From contig NZ_WHOA01000126.1 of the NCBI RefSeq assembly GCF_013141715.1, forward strand, positions 1 to 64,000: a DNA stretch of 64,000 nucleotides. The letters are read 5' to 3'. This DNA is from Paenibacillus phytorum. Lineage in GTDB: Bacteria > Bacillota > Bacilli > Paenibacillales > NBRC-103111. This document shows positions 1-8,415 of the stretch, piece after piece. A program made the position numbers and the translations under genes. The notes under the pieces were generated by a model. The model saw only the letters and a list, made by a program, of their open reading frames with translations, had not been told where the DNA came from and searched no databases. The stretch's first letter is position 1, and the number at the start of each line of letters is the position of its first letter.

Positions 1-325
1 CGCGCCAGCGAGAGCTCGCTGAGAAGTCGGATACGGCCTTCTCAGCACTCAACCCAGACCTCACACGCCGTAATCGGCAGCTGAGAGGTCTTTTTTAACG
101 CTCTGGCGAAGCTCGCGCCAGCGAAAGCCCGCTGAGAAGTCGGATACGGCCTTCTCAGTCCTCAACCCGGACCTCACACGCCGTAATCGGCAGCTGAGAG
201 GTCTTTTTTGGCGCTCTGGCGAAGCACGCGCCAGCGAAAGCCTGCTGAGAAGCCGAAAAAGGCCTTCTCAGTCCTCAACCCAGACCTCACACGCCGTAAT
301 CGGCAGCTGAGAGGTCTTCTTTGTC
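1..325. repeat. Tandem array of 113-bp terminator-like units
   Basis: Three head-to-tail copies begin at 1, 114 and 227; the third is cut short near 325. Each unit holds two inverted repeats: an outer GAGAAG/CTTCTC pair around a short G+C-rich loop, then GACCTC/GAGGTC enclosing GCCG-TAAT-CGGC, followed by a T run (TTTTTT in units 1 and 2, TTCTTT in unit 3). The second hairpin plus T run has the shape of a Rho-independent terminator on the plus strand. Copies differ by only a few bases. The array continues beyond the left edge or starts there, so its true copy number is unknown. No coding frame was recognised in it. Confidence 0.85.
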
Positions 326-421
326 ATGCACGCTAGTGATCTTACTCCGCCTTTTGTTTAGCACATTATGATTCTACTTTGCATTTTATAGAGAATCTAA
401 TATAGAAGCGAGGTGATCGGA

Positions 422-685
422 ATGGCTCGTGCAAAAGCTGTTTTACAGCCCGATTTAGTATTGATCAGTTGGACAAGAAACCCTCTTAATCCAGGTTCAG
501 CTCGCAGGATTATTGCAGCTCGTGTAATTGGTGGTGCTCAACCCTGTAGGATTACGTTGGTACCCAATGGATTGCTTATCAATGCCTTAAACTGCTTATT
601 AGACCATGACATTGGTTTTAAAATCGTGTTCCAGAAAAAAACTTCAAGTTTTAGCGGATATTTGGTGTTACAACGCAATCGATAG
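422..685 (+). CDS. Small protein of unknown function (87 aa)
   Basis: I do not recognise this family. The ATG at 422 follows GAGGTGATC at a good distance, so it is preferred over the in-frame GTG at 413, which lies inside that ribosome-binding site. The product is basic and compact (ARAKAVLQPDLVLISW at the N terminus), with no signal peptide or membrane segment. It is monocistronic, bounded upstream by the 113-bp repeat array and downstream by a bidirectional hairpin terminator. A good ribosome-binding site and a following terminator argue that it is a real gene; no function can be given. Confidence 0.6.
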   Translation: MARAKAVLQPDLVLISWTRNPLNPGSARRIIAARVIGGAQPCRITLVPNGLLINALNCLLDHDIGFKIVFQKKTSSFSGYLVLQRNR

Positions 686-708
686 TTGGTTGTTAAAAAG
701 ATAGAAAA

Positions 709-733
709 GATCCACAACATTGGGTTGTGGATC
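709..733. terminator. Bidirectional hairpin terminator
   Basis: GATCCACAAC and GTTGTGGATC form a perfect 10-bp stem around a short loop, with CTTT on the plus side and an A-rich flank that gives T's on the minus side. It separates the convergent small gene ending at 685 and the effector-binding protein gene ending at 750. Confidence 0.8.
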
Positions 734-749
734 TCTTTACTTTTCATGA

Positions 750-1133
750 TTAAACTGATAGAAATATTTTTATACTGCCATCTTTAGAATAGAATTCAAA
801 ATCAGTTTTATATGCTCTTCTAATATCACTTTTCCAGATATCCACCCAAGCGTTAAAGACGCCTTGTGGATCTGTATGATCTACTTCTACAACATGGTAG
901 TTTCCTGCTAAAATTATGACACTACTTTCATCAATAAATTTCTCTTCAGAACCAATATGCAAATCATAATCACCTGTAAAATCACTTGAATAATTATTAT
1001 AAACTGCAAATATATCACCTTTTACATTTAAACGAAGAAACTCTTCCCACAGACTAAGTATTTTATCTGTATTTTGATTATTTGTTCTTATTCTTTTGCC
1101 ATAAATAAGTTTTTCAGTAACTGCTGCATGCAT
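750..1133 (-). CDS. Cass2/GyrI-like effector-binding domain protein
   Basis: A single-domain protein of 127 aa that resembles integron-associated effector-binding (Cass2-like) proteins, which are stand-alone relatives of the ligand-binding domain of AraC/MerR drug-sensing regulators. The central FAVYNNYSSDFTGDYDLHIG stretch is the typical hallmark, and the C-terminal FEFYSKDGSIKIFLSV strand ends the domain. It starts at an ATG after AGGAGG with 8 nt spacing. It lies 63 bp downstream of the WYL regulator gene in the same direction, so the two are probably co-transcribed. A role in binding a cationic or hydrophobic small molecule is inferred from the family; no ligand is implied by the sequence. 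Confidence 0.7.
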   Translation of the reverse strand: MHAAVTEKLIYGKRIRTNNQNTDKILSLWEEFLRLNVKGDIFAVYNNYSSDFTGDYDLHIGSEEKFIDESSVIILAGNYHVVEVDHTDPQGVFNAWVDIWKSDIRRAYKTDFEFYSKDGSIKIFLSV

Positions 1134-1196
1134 GTATATTTCCTCCTACTAGTTTTAATATAGAAAATATAACATTCATAGTATGACAACTGTCTG

Positions 1197-2108
1197 TCAG
1201 CTTTCGTAAATAAATTTAATTTCGTTCCTGTATTCATTTTCAAGCCATATTGGAGATAATATCTTTACATGTCTGCCAAACATGAGGAGGAATGGCAGTA
1301 TATTTTTAGTAGTGTCATAATTAAAGTCTACCTTTAAGCTCCCATCTTCAAGTACCGATATTTCATCATCCGTAAAAAAATCGTATAACTTACCAAGTTC
1401 ACTTTTTGAAAACAGTAATATAATCTTCTCTATTTTAACTGACTTAGCGGTCAAGTACTCATTTGCCTCCGTATAAGCAGTTCTAGTATTGTCATATATG
1501 ACTTCCATATTTCTTATTCTAGTCAATTTAAATAATCTCAAAGCTTTTTTGGATTCACAAAAGGCTTCCAAATACCAACTCCCATTCATAAAATTTAATT
1601 TTAAAGGTTGAATGATTCTACTAGATATATTTGCTGTTTGGGAGACATAATGAATACAAATTTTATTCCCCTCATCAATGATAGATAGCACTTTTTTTAT
1701 CTTCACTTTTGTTTCTTCTTCAATCGTTTCTCGGTGTAACGTAGATGATGTTATTGTAATATTAGAATGAAATTCTTCCTTATTTTCTTTCAATAGCTCT
1801 ATTTTTCGTTGTAAAATGGATAATTGATGATTATCAAACAACTCACTTTTTAAAGTTAAACCTTCTAATAAAAATTTCTTTTCTTCTTCGTTAAATGTAA
1901 ATTTATCAAGTTGATAGTTATCAATTAAAGTAAACCCACCATTCTTTCCAAGATAAGAAATAATAGGGATTCCGATTGCTGATAAAGCATCCATATCTCT
2001 ATAAATCGTTCTTTTACTTACTTCAAATTCATTCGCTAATTCGTCAGCAGAAACTAATTTTTTCTTTAATAAATAGATAAGTATGGAGAACATTCTCGCT
2101 GTTTTCAT
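1197..2108 (-). CDS. YafY-type HTH-WYL transcriptional regulator
   Basis: A 303-aa regulator with an N-terminal HTH_11/DeoR-like winged helix (about residues 1-60, including LANEFEVSKRTIYRDMDAL) and a WYL domain in the middle to C-terminal part (about 145-225, around the GSWYLEAFCESKKALRLFKL stretch). WYL domains bind small or nucleic-acid ligands and often make such proteins sensors. ATG start after AAGGAGGATGCC. It heads a two-gene unit with the Cass2-like gene and is divergent from the spermidine-synthase-like gene at 2189, so it may control both directions; this is inference from arrangement. Confidence 0.85.
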   Translation of the reverse strand: MKTARMFSILIYLLKKKLVSADELANEFEVSKRTIYRDMDALSAIGIPIISYLGKNGGFTLIDNYQLDKFTFNEEEKKFLLEGLTLKSELFDNHQLSILQRKIELLKENKEEFHSNITITSSTLHRETIEEETKVKIKKVLSIIDEGNKICIHYVSQTANISSRIIQPLKLNFMNGSWYLEAFCESKKALRLFKLTRIRNMEVIYDNTRTAYTEANEYLTAKSVKIEKIILLFSKSELGKLYDFFTDDEISVLEDGSLKVDFNYDTTKNILPFLLMFGRHVKILSPIWLENEYRNEIKFIYES

Positions 2109-2188
2109 GGCATCCTCCTTGTTTGATCAAATTACCATATTGCCTAATTAATTCATACCATTTCTTTTATAAGAAGGAGCTACAAGAC

Positions 2189-2938
2189 TTGGATATACTG
2201 TTTAAAGAGGTCAGCAATAATCACGAGATATCTGTATACGATACGTCGGAGTTATATGGTGAAAAAGGAAACTTCCGAGTATTGGAGTTTTCCAATAGGG
2301 CTATACAAGGTGCGCTGGATTTGAATAATCCCGAACGAATCCTCTTTGAATATCCAAGGGCGATTATCCATTTAATGGATTACAACACCCCATCATTCGA
2401 GGATGTGTTTGTCATTGGGCACGGAATTGGAACGATTGCAGGGCATTATTCGGAGAAACGATTTAAAGTAGCGGAGCTTGATGATAAGGTTGTGGAGTTA
2501 AGCAAGAGATTTTTTGGATACAGCAAGGATAATGTGATCGTTGGTGATGGACGCCAGATACTGGGAAGTGAAGAACCGCAGGCCTACGATTATATTATTT
2601 TGGACGCCTTCACGGAGAAGGGGACTCCTCTGCATTTAACATCTAGGGAATTTTTCAGAATAACGCGGGAAAAACTCGATTCGCAAGGATCTATCATCAT
2701 GAATCTGATGGGCAAAGGCGAGAATGATCAGCTCCTGAACGCCATTCATACGACTCTTAGCGAGGAATATGCTTATATCAAATCGTTTGCCCTGCCATCT
2801 GAGGGTGCCGCCGACATCCTAAATATCATTATCATGGGCAGAAACAAACCAATCGGATTTCAAGCACGCCACATGGCGGGTTTCACAGAGATTGAACTTG
2901 GACAAGGCTATGTCATTAGGGATAGCTGCCCAAAGTGA
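2189..2938 (+). CDS. Spermidine synthase-like (SAM-dependent) protein
   Basis: About 249 aa with a Rossmann methyltransferase-like fold of the polyamine-synthase group. VFVIGHGIGTIAGHY corresponds to the nucleotide-binding glycine loop, KVAELDDKVVELSKRFFG to the acidic residue that binds the ribose, and DYIILDAFTEKGTPLHL to the catalytic-loop region of spermidine synthases (D-A-F). Many bacterial proteins of this kind are not true spermidine synthases, and no partner speD is nearby, so the substrate is open. A TTG at 2189 preceded by AAGAAGGAG at 9 nt is chosen as the start; the longer reading from a TTG at 2123 has no ribosome-binding site. A strong hairpin terminator follows. Confidence 0.75.
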   Translation: MDILFKEVSNNHEISVYDTSELYGEKGNFRVLEFSNRAIQGALDLNNPERILFEYPRAIIHLMDYNTPSFEDVFVIGHGIGTIAGHYSEKRFKVAELDDKVVELSKRFFGYSKDNVIVGDGRQILGSEEPQAYDYIILDAFTEKGTPLHLTSREFFRITREKLDSQGSIIMNLMGKGENDQLLNAIHTTLSEEYAYIKSFALPSEGAADILNIIIMGRNKPIGFQARHMAGFTEIELGQGYVIRDSCPK

Positions 2939-2940
2939 GA

Positions 2941-2978
2941 AAAAAACGTTATCGTTCAAGTGAACGGATAACGTTTTT
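2941..2978. terminator. Hairpin terminator, bidirectional
   Basis: AAAAACGTTATC and GGATAACGTTTTT pair with a single bulge and a small loop. It has A and T tracts on the two sides, so it can serve the convergent genes ending at 2938 and 2984. Confidence 0.8.
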
Positions 2979-2983
2979 ATGTG

Positions 2984-3394
2984 TTAGGCGAAGAATTTTT
3001 TTAGCGGTTCCCAGTAGTTGATATGCCAACCTTTAGACAAATGTTCACTTTGGTCCTCAGGAAATCCTGTATGGCTCAAGGTTAAGCGAGTTCCCTCCCC
3101 TTGTTCCTCCAGCTCGAACTTCACTAGGGAATATACGCCCTCTTCCCAATCCTTGATACGCCATGCTTGAATAATTCGCTTATTTGGCCTTAGCTCTATA
3201 TTCTTCCCTACGACCATCCCTCCGAAGCAGGAGAAGGTGCCGCTGGATTCGGTCGACGTTTCTGTCGGAGAGCCTCCCATCACCTCACTAAACAGTGTTG
3301 CATCGGTCAATGCCTCGTAGATGCGACTCGGACTCACGGGGAATACCACCTCTTGTTGGATCGTAGATGCACATTTGCTAGATATTGTCGTCAT
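2984..3394 (-). CDS. AHSA1/SRPBCC-family protein
   Basis: A START/SRPBCC helix-grip domain protein (136 aa) of the Aha1-like group. The N-terminal VVFPVSPSRIYEALTDATLF and the C-terminal GWHINYWEPLKKFF are typical of the AHSA1 family, as is the TLSHTGFP stretch with the conserved tryptophan-containing IQAWRIKDWEEGVYS strand. Such proteins bind hydrophobic ligands or act in stress responses; the ligand here cannot be told. The start at 3394 follows GGGAGAGAG; an upstream in-frame extension to 3538 is basic, lacks a ribosome-binding site and is not typical of the family. Possibly monocistronic. Confidence 0.85.
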   Translation of the reverse strand: MTTISSKCASTIQQEVVFPVSPSRIYEALTDATLFSEVMGGSPTETSTESSGTFSCFGGMVVGKNIELRPNKRIIQAWRIKDWEEGVYSLVKFELEEQGEGTRLTLSHTGFPEDQSEHLSKGWHINYWEPLKKFFA

Positions 3395-3655
3395 TGTCTT
3401 CTCTCTCCCTGTACTTGAAGTTGTAGAATATGTAAGCGATTTGAAAGTCAAGGTATGTCGATGCCTCATCCTAATGAAGAGACAGGGCAATGTTATTTTC
3501 CCCAATTCTAGGTAACCTATGAAGGAATATGTAGCCATAACAACAAATATTGCGACGTCTAGTTGCTCGAAATTGGGATGGTCTTTTTTGGTGTTGTTCG
3601 TTACCTATCGTTTATAATAAAATAAGATTAAAGTTCAAAAGAAAAGGTGTCATTC

Positions 3656-5212
3656 ATGAGCATATTAAACGTAGAACGACTAAGTCACGGCTTTGGAGAC
3701 CGCGCCATCTTCAACGATGTATCCTTCCGCCTACTCAAAGGCGAGCACATCGGACTCATCGGCGCTAACGGTGAAGGGAAGTCCACCTTCATGAACATCA
3801 TTACAGGTAAGCTCCAGCCGGATGACGGCAAGGTCGAATGGTCCAAGCGTATGCGCGTTGGTTACCTGGATCAGCATGCTGTACTTAACAAAGGCCTTTC
3901 GATCCGCGACATCTTAAAGGGAGCCTTTCAATATCTGTTCGACATGGAACAGGAAATGAACGATATGTACGCCAAGATGGGCGACGTAACGCCAGAAGAG
4001 CTTGAGCAAATGCTTGAAGATGTTGGAACGATTCAGGATACACTGACGAATCAAGATTTCTACATGATCGATGCCAAGATCGAAGAAACGGCCCGTGGAC
4101 TTGGCCTTACGGATATTGGACTAGATAAGGACGTCAATGATTTAAGCGGTGGGCAGCGGACGAAGGTATTGCTTGCGAAGCTTCTGCTCGAAAAGCCGGA
4201 TATTCTGCTCCTCGATGAGCCGACGAACTATCTGGATGAACAGCATATCGAATGGTTGAAACGCTACCTGCAAGAGTATGAGAATGCCTTCATACTCATC
4301 TCACATGACATTCCGTTCCTCAACAGCGTTATTAACCTGATTTATCACATGGAAAATCAAGCCTTAAATCGCTATGTTGGCGATTACGAGCATTTCCAGC
4401 AGGTTCACGAAATGAGAAAGTCGCAGCTTGAATCCGCGTATAAGCGCCAACAGCAGGAAATCTCTGAATTGAAGGACTTCGTTGCTCGTAACAAAGCGAG
4501 TGTCGCGACGCGGAATATGGCGATGTCCCGGCAAAAGAAGCTGGACAAGATGGAAGTCATCGAGCTAGGTAGAGAAAAACCGAAGCCGCAGTTTAATTTC
4601 AAGGAGGGGAGAACGGCTGGTAAGCTGATTTTTGAAGCGACAGATCTCGTTATCGGTTACGAGGATCCCTTATCCAGACCGCTCAACCTTCGCATGGAGC
4701 GAGGTCAGAAGATCGCGCTTGTTGGGGCGAACGGAATCGGTAAAACGACATTGCTGCGCAGTATTTTAGGTGAAATCAAGTCACTATCCGGGTCTGTACA
4801 AAAGGGAGATAACCTCCAAATTGGTTACTTCCAACAGGAGATCAAGGATTCCAATAACAACACCTGTATTGAGGAAGTATGGAATGAGTTCCCCTCGTTC
4901 TCACAATTCGAAGTACGCGCGGCGTTAGCCAAATGCGGGCTCACAACCAAGCATATCGAGAGTAAAGTTGTGGTACTCAGCGGTGGTGAGAAAGCTAAGG
5001 TTAGGCTTTGCAAGCTGATCAACCGTGAAACGAACTTACTCGTGCTCGATGAGCCGACGAATCACTTGGATGTCGATGCGAAGGATGAACTGAAGCGTGC
5101 TCTCCAGGCGTACAAAGGCAGTATCCTGTTGATTTCCCATGAACCGGACTTTTATCGCGATGTCGTAACAGAAACATGGAACTGTGAATCTTGGACGACG
5201 AAAGTGTTTTAA
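3656..5212 (+). CDS. ABC-F family ATPase
   Basis: A 518-aa soluble protein with two tandem ATP-binding cassettes and no membrane segment. Cassette 1 has Walker A GANGEGKST (about residue 39), signature LSGGQRTK and Walker B ILLLDEPTNYLD; cassette 2 has GANGIGKTT, LSGGEKAK and LLVLDEPTNHLD. Between them lies a charged inter-domain linker of about 80 residues, which in ABC-F proteins reaches toward the ribosomal P/E sites. The family includes translation factors (EttA, YbiT, YkpA) and antibiotic-protection proteins; overall length and linker favour a housekeeping YkpA/YbiT-like role over resistance, but this is inference. The ATG at 3656 follows AAAGGTG. It is monocistronic with a strong terminator. 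Confidence 0.92.
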   Translation: MSILNVERLSHGFGDRAIFNDVSFRLLKGEHIGLIGANGEGKSTFMNIITGKLQPDDGKVEWSKRMRVGYLDQHAVLNKGLSIRDILKGAFQYLFDMEQEMNDMYAKMGDVTPEELEQMLEDVGTIQDTLTNQDFYMIDAKIEETARGLGLTDIGLDKDVNDLSGGQRTKVLLAKLLLEKPDILLLDEPTNYLDEQHIEWLKRYLQEYENAFILISHDIPFLNSVINLIYHMENQALNRYVGDYEHFQQVHEMRKSQLESAYKRQQQEISELKDFVARNKASVATRNMAMSRQKKLDKMEVIELGREKPKPQFNFKEGRTAGKLIFEATDLVIGYEDPLSRPLNLRMERGQKIALVGANGIGKTTLLRSILGEIKSLSGSVQKGDNLQIGYFQQEIKDSNNNTCIEEVWNEFPSFSQFEVRAALAKCGLTTKHIESKVVVLSGGEKAKVRLCKLINRETNLLVLDEPTNHLDVDAKDELKRALQAYKGSILLISHEPDFYRDVVTETWNCESWTTKVF

Positions 5213-5225
5213 ATTGTAACTAAGG

Positions 5226-5262
5226 AGCTTATCTAGTCGCTTGCGATTAGATAAGCTTTTTA
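5226..5262 (+). terminator. Terminator of the ABC-F gene
   Basis: AGCTTATCTA and TAGATAAGCT pair around a TCGC/GCGA-containing loop and are followed by TTTTTAT, 13 bp after the stop codon. Confidence 0.85.
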
Positions 5263-5575
5263 TATTTATGTATCAGTCGCATGATGATATTTCAAACTGG
5301 CATCTTCCCCCGCGTCATCATCATTTGCATGCGTTTCATGTGAATGAGAACCGTTCGAATGAACCATCCCACTCGCACTCCCAAGCCCACATACATGGGG
5401 ATACAACTGCACCATATGATCTGTTTTCTCACTATCCCAAGCCAATAATGCAGCATGCTCACCACTCTTCCATGACCGTTCTTCTCATTTGAATTTATTG
5501 TAAATGAGATCTCCCGGAATAAAATCAGTCCTTAGACGGAATTCCTCCTCCTCTGACACCAAAGCGATAAAAACT
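5263..5575 (-). other. Gene-poor stretch with a His/Asp-rich frame remnant
   Basis: No intact gene was found. On the minus strand a frame of about 72 codons (roughly 5270-5490) is open and reads SWKSGEHAALLAWD, then a His/Ser/Asp-rich tail, but it has no start codon and is bounded upstream by a TGA. On the plus strand an 83-codon frame overlaps the terminator and looks like its shadow. The minus-strand frame could be the decayed 3' end of a gene. I do not recognise the family. Confidence 0.25.
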
Positions 5576-5622
5576 AAAAAACATGCTAACTCACTAGACC
5601 ACAAGTGAATTAGCATGTTTTT
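5576..5622. terminator. Long hairpin terminator
   Basis: AAAAACATGCTAA and TTAGCATGTTTTT plus an inner TCAC/GTGA pairing make a long stem. It lies just 3' of the minus-strand regulator ending at 5644 and has T tracts on both strands. Confidence 0.8.
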
Positions 5623-5643
5623 AAATGTATTAATTCTGATGCG

Positions 5644-6597
5644 CTAAGTCTCGAATAAAATGCGTCCTGTCTGCGATAAGTCATAACCTTGGATAGGACG
5701 CAGCTCATTGTGGAAGGATTCGGATTGTAAGACTTGCTTAACTCTCTCAATCCATTCTAGGTTTTCCGGTTTCTTCAACATGACAAGGTCATATCGTTCT
5801 TGAATAAGCGGAATGAACTCAACGCCGCCAACCATATAAGCTGCTTTTTCAATCCCTACTCCGAAATCCGCTTCACCCGTGGCTACTTTACCAGCCACGC
5901 CCATGTGATTCGATTCCTCCTGCTCATAACCGCTTAGCTGTTGATGTGGAATTCCATGAAGACGGAGCTGCTCATCGAGAAGAACACGTGCGCCAGAACC
6001 TTTTTCACGATTGACCAATTGAAGTCCAGACTTCTTGAGGTCAGCCCATCCGTAGATCTGTTTAGGATTTCCTAGCTTAACGTATAAGCCAGCCGATCGT
6101 GAAACGAGATTCATAACAAGATAGGAAGAACCCGTCAGCAATTTTCGGATATAGGGAATGTTATATTCACCTGTGTCACCATCCAGCAAATGGGTACTGA
6201 CAATATCAGATTCACCCTTGTACATCGAGATTAAACTATCCAGACTTCCCACGTAAGAACGAAGCGGTCTGTAATTGGATACATTCCTCTCGATATGTTT
6301 GGCCAAAATGTCCAAGCTAACATCTTGTCCTGTTATAACTAGAGATTGTTTAGAAGATGAGGCAGCATGGAATTGCTGCTGTGCAGGAGGTTCGGCCAGA
6401 TCCTTTTTGGGAGTAGAGGCCATACCTCCTTTCGTACGTGTTTTATATGCCTCGAGATCAGATGCGTCTACGCGCATTTGCTTTCCGACACGATAGGAAG
6501 GCAGATCACCTTTTTTAATTAGATCATAGACGGTTAGTTTGGAAATTTTCAAAAGCTTAGATATTTCTTCCGTTGTATAGGAAATGTCAGCTGTCAT
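5644..6597 (-). CDS. HTH regulator with molybdate-binding-like PBP domain
   Basis: A 317-aa fusion. Residues 1-55 are a MerR/excisionase-type DNA-binding domain (YTTEEISKLLKISKLTVYDL, then a wing region GDLPSYRVGKQMRVD). After an Ala/Gln/Pro linker, residues about 85-317 form a periplasmic-binding-protein-like domain of the PBP_like type found in cytosolic one-component regulators, with the VNREKGSGARVLLDEQL stretch that typically contacts an oxyanion. It is divergent from modA-modB with a 197-bp intergenic region. That suggests it senses molybdate (or tungstate) and controls the transporter; the ligand is inferred from context. A terminator lies at its 3' end. Confidence 0.85.
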   Translation of the reverse strand: MTADISYTTEEISKLLKISKLTVYDLIKKGDLPSYRVGKQMRVDASDLEAYKTRTKGGMASTPKKDLAEPPAQQQFHAASSSKQSLVITGQDVSLDILAKHIERNVSNYRPLRSYVGSLDSLISMYKGESDIVSTHLLDGDTGEYNIPYIRKLLTGSSYLVMNLVSRSAGLYVKLGNPKQIYGWADLKKSGLQLVNREKGSGARVLLDEQLRLHGIPHQQLSGYEQEESNHMGVAGKVATGEADFGVGIEKAAYMVGGVEFIPLIQERYDLVMLKKPENLEWIERVKQVLQSESFHNELRPIQGYDLSQTGRILFET

Positions 6598-6794
6598 TGT
6601 AAACCTCCAAAAGCATGTTTTTCATAAAGTACATACATCAAAACTGCTGATACATTATCATCTATCATAAGCTGATAAATAGGGTATTTCAATCCCGTTG
6701 TTTACTAATTAAATATGGTTTTATATAATGATCATTAATTATACTATTTTATTTATAATCAAATAGATATAAACTTAAACTCGGAGGGTACATA

Positions 6795-7655
6795 ATGTTA
6801 AAGTTAAGAATGTTTAGTTATGTTTTATCATGTTTCGTTATATCGGCAATGATTATCACAGGGTGCTCGAGTCAAAAGGAACAATCCGTTGCAAGTACAA
6901 CACCAACTCAAGCCGTTCAAGCAACAGCAACACCTACTTCGACACCAGTACCCACTGAGAAAGTCGAATTAACGATTTCCGCAGCCGCAAGCTTAACCGA
7001 TGCCTTCAAAGAGATTCAAACGAATTACGAGAACAAGAACAAACAAATTAAACTTAATTTTAACTTCGGAGCTTCTGGGGCTCTGCAACAACAAATCGAA
7101 CAAGAAGCTCCTGTAGATCTATTCTTTTCGGCAGCGACTAAAAATATGAAAACACTAGTCGACAAGCAGTTGATTGATCCAACACAGCAAAAAAGCTTGC
7201 TAATTAATGAATTAGTTCTTGTTGTTCCAGCTGATGGTAAAGTGAATGTACAAAAAATAGATGATTTGACAAACGAAACGATCAAACACTTAGCAGTCGG
7301 AGAACCGCAGACCGTCCCTGCTGGCAGCTATGCCAAAGAGGCACTAACTAACGCGAAGCTTTGGGACACACTTCAAGCCAAAATCGTACAGGGCAAGGAT
7401 GTACGCCAAGTACTTACCTACGTAGAGTCCGGGAATGCCGAAGCCGGTTTTGTTTATAAGACCGATGCGTTGACTTCAAAAAATGTGAAAGCAGCTTTTA
7501 GTGTTGATTCAAAAACGTACACGCCCATTGAATATCCTGCCGGTATTGTAAAAGCAACAAAACATAGCAAAGAGACCGCTGACTTTTACACCTATCTTCA
7601 AAGTAAAGAAGCACAAGATGTGTTTGTAAAATACGGATTCTCTATTCCAAAATGA
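6795..7655 (+). CDS. modA: Molybdate ABC transporter substrate-binding lipoprotein
   Basis: A 286-aa secreted lipoprotein. The signal peptide ends in a lipobox (MIITGC at about 20-25), followed by a Thr/Pro-rich tether to about residue 55 and the ModA domain. Motifs are ISAAASLTDAFKEI, NFGASGALQQQIEQ (oxyanion loop), PVDLFFSAA and AEAGFVYKTDA near the C terminus. It binds molybdate or tungstate outside the membrane and hands it to ModB. The start follows CGGAGGGTACATA. A palindrome AATGATCATT (6727-6736) upstream is a candidate operator for the divergent regulator. The modB start overlaps the 3' end by 4 bp. Confidence 0.92.
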   Translation: MLKLRMFSYVLSCFVISAMIITGCSSQKEQSVASTTPTQAVQATATPTSTPVPTEKVELTISAAASLTDAFKEIQTNYENKNKQIKLNFNFGASGALQQQIEQEAPVDLFFSAATKNMKTLVDKQLIDPTQQKSLLINELVLVVPADGKVNVQKIDDLTNETIKHLAVGEPQTVPAGSYAKEALTNAKLWDTLQAKIVQGKDVRQVLTYVESGNAEAGFVYKTDALTSKNVKAAFSVDSKTYTPIEYPAGIVKATKHSKETADFYTYLQSKEAQDVFVKYGFSIPK

Positions 7656-8329
7656 TGATGAAACAGATTAACTGGACAGAATTTGCTTATCCTATCATCC
7701 TTTCGTTAAAGGTTGCTGTCGTATCAAGCCTTTTCGTTCTTTTGATTGGTGGATTAGCAGCATGGGGAATGTCGCGGCGGAAATTTCGCGGAAAGACATT
7801 GTTAGAAACTACGTTTCTTCTGCCTTTGGTACTGCCTCCGACAGTCGTAGGCTTTATCTTGCTGGTCTTATTGGGTAAAAAGAGTTGGATTGGGTACCTC
7901 ATGGAAAGCTTCTTCAATCAGTCGATCATATTTACATGGGGGGCTGCGGTGATCGCTTCGATCGTGGTGGCCTTTCCTTTAGTTTATCAAACGATGAAAA
8001 CCGGATTTTCCTCGGTGAACAAAGATCTGGAGGACGCTGGGAGATCAACGGGAGCAAACGAGTGGCAAGTTCTACGCTATATTACCTTGCCTTTGGCCTG
8101 GCGCTCTGTTACAGCAGCTTACATTCTTGGCTTTGCTCGAGGGCTGGGGGAATTCGGTGCAACACTTATGATTGCAGGCAACATCCCTCACAAAACCCAA
8201 ACGTTGCCTACCGCCATATACATTGCTGTTGAATCTGGTGATCAAACCCTAGCATGGTGCTGGGCAGGAGCCATTATCATTATCTCATTCGGACTGATGT
8301 TTTTCGCTAACCACAAACCCAAGAATTAG
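7652..8329 (+). CDS. modB: Molybdate ABC transporter permease
   Basis: A 225-aa integral membrane permease with about five transmembrane helices. The EAA loop that contacts the ATPase is at about residues 125-165 (VNKDLEDAGRSTGANEWQVL). LLPLVLPPTVVGF and ARGLGEFGATLMIAG are strongly ModB-like. It overlaps modA by 4 bp (ATGA), indicating translational coupling, and is followed directly by a terminator. No modC ATPase gene follows here, unlike the common modABC order; ModB must use an ATPase encoded elsewhere, or a shared one. Confidence 0.92.
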   Translation: MMMKQINWTEFAYPIILSLKVAVVSSLFVLLIGGLAAWGMSRRKFRGKTLLETTFLLPLVLPPTVVGFILLVLLGKKSWIGYLMESFFNQSIIFTWGAAVIASIVVAFPLVYQTMKTGFSSVNKDLEDAGRSTGANEWQVLRYITLPLAWRSVTAAYILGFARGLGEFGATLMIAGNIPHKTQTLPTAIYIAVESGDQTLAWCWAGAIIIISFGLMFFANHKPKN

Positions 8330-8357
8330 AGAAGTTGGATGTATAGACAATTTTCAT

Positions 8358-8398
8358 GTCCGGAAAACATATAGGAGTTTCATTTATATTTTCCGGAC
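8358..8398. terminator. Terminator of modAB
   Basis: GTCCGGAAAA and TTTTCCGGAC form a long stem with extended A/T pairing around an 18-nt loop, located 29 bp after the modB stop and between convergent genes. Confidence 0.75.
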
Positions 8399-8415
8399 CT
8401 GTTTAATTCATAAAG

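Noticed and set aside
6598..6794. Molybdenum-cofactor riboswitch upstream of modA
   Set aside because: The leader is A+T-rich and lacks the large conserved multi-stem structure expected; only a short palindrome is visible.
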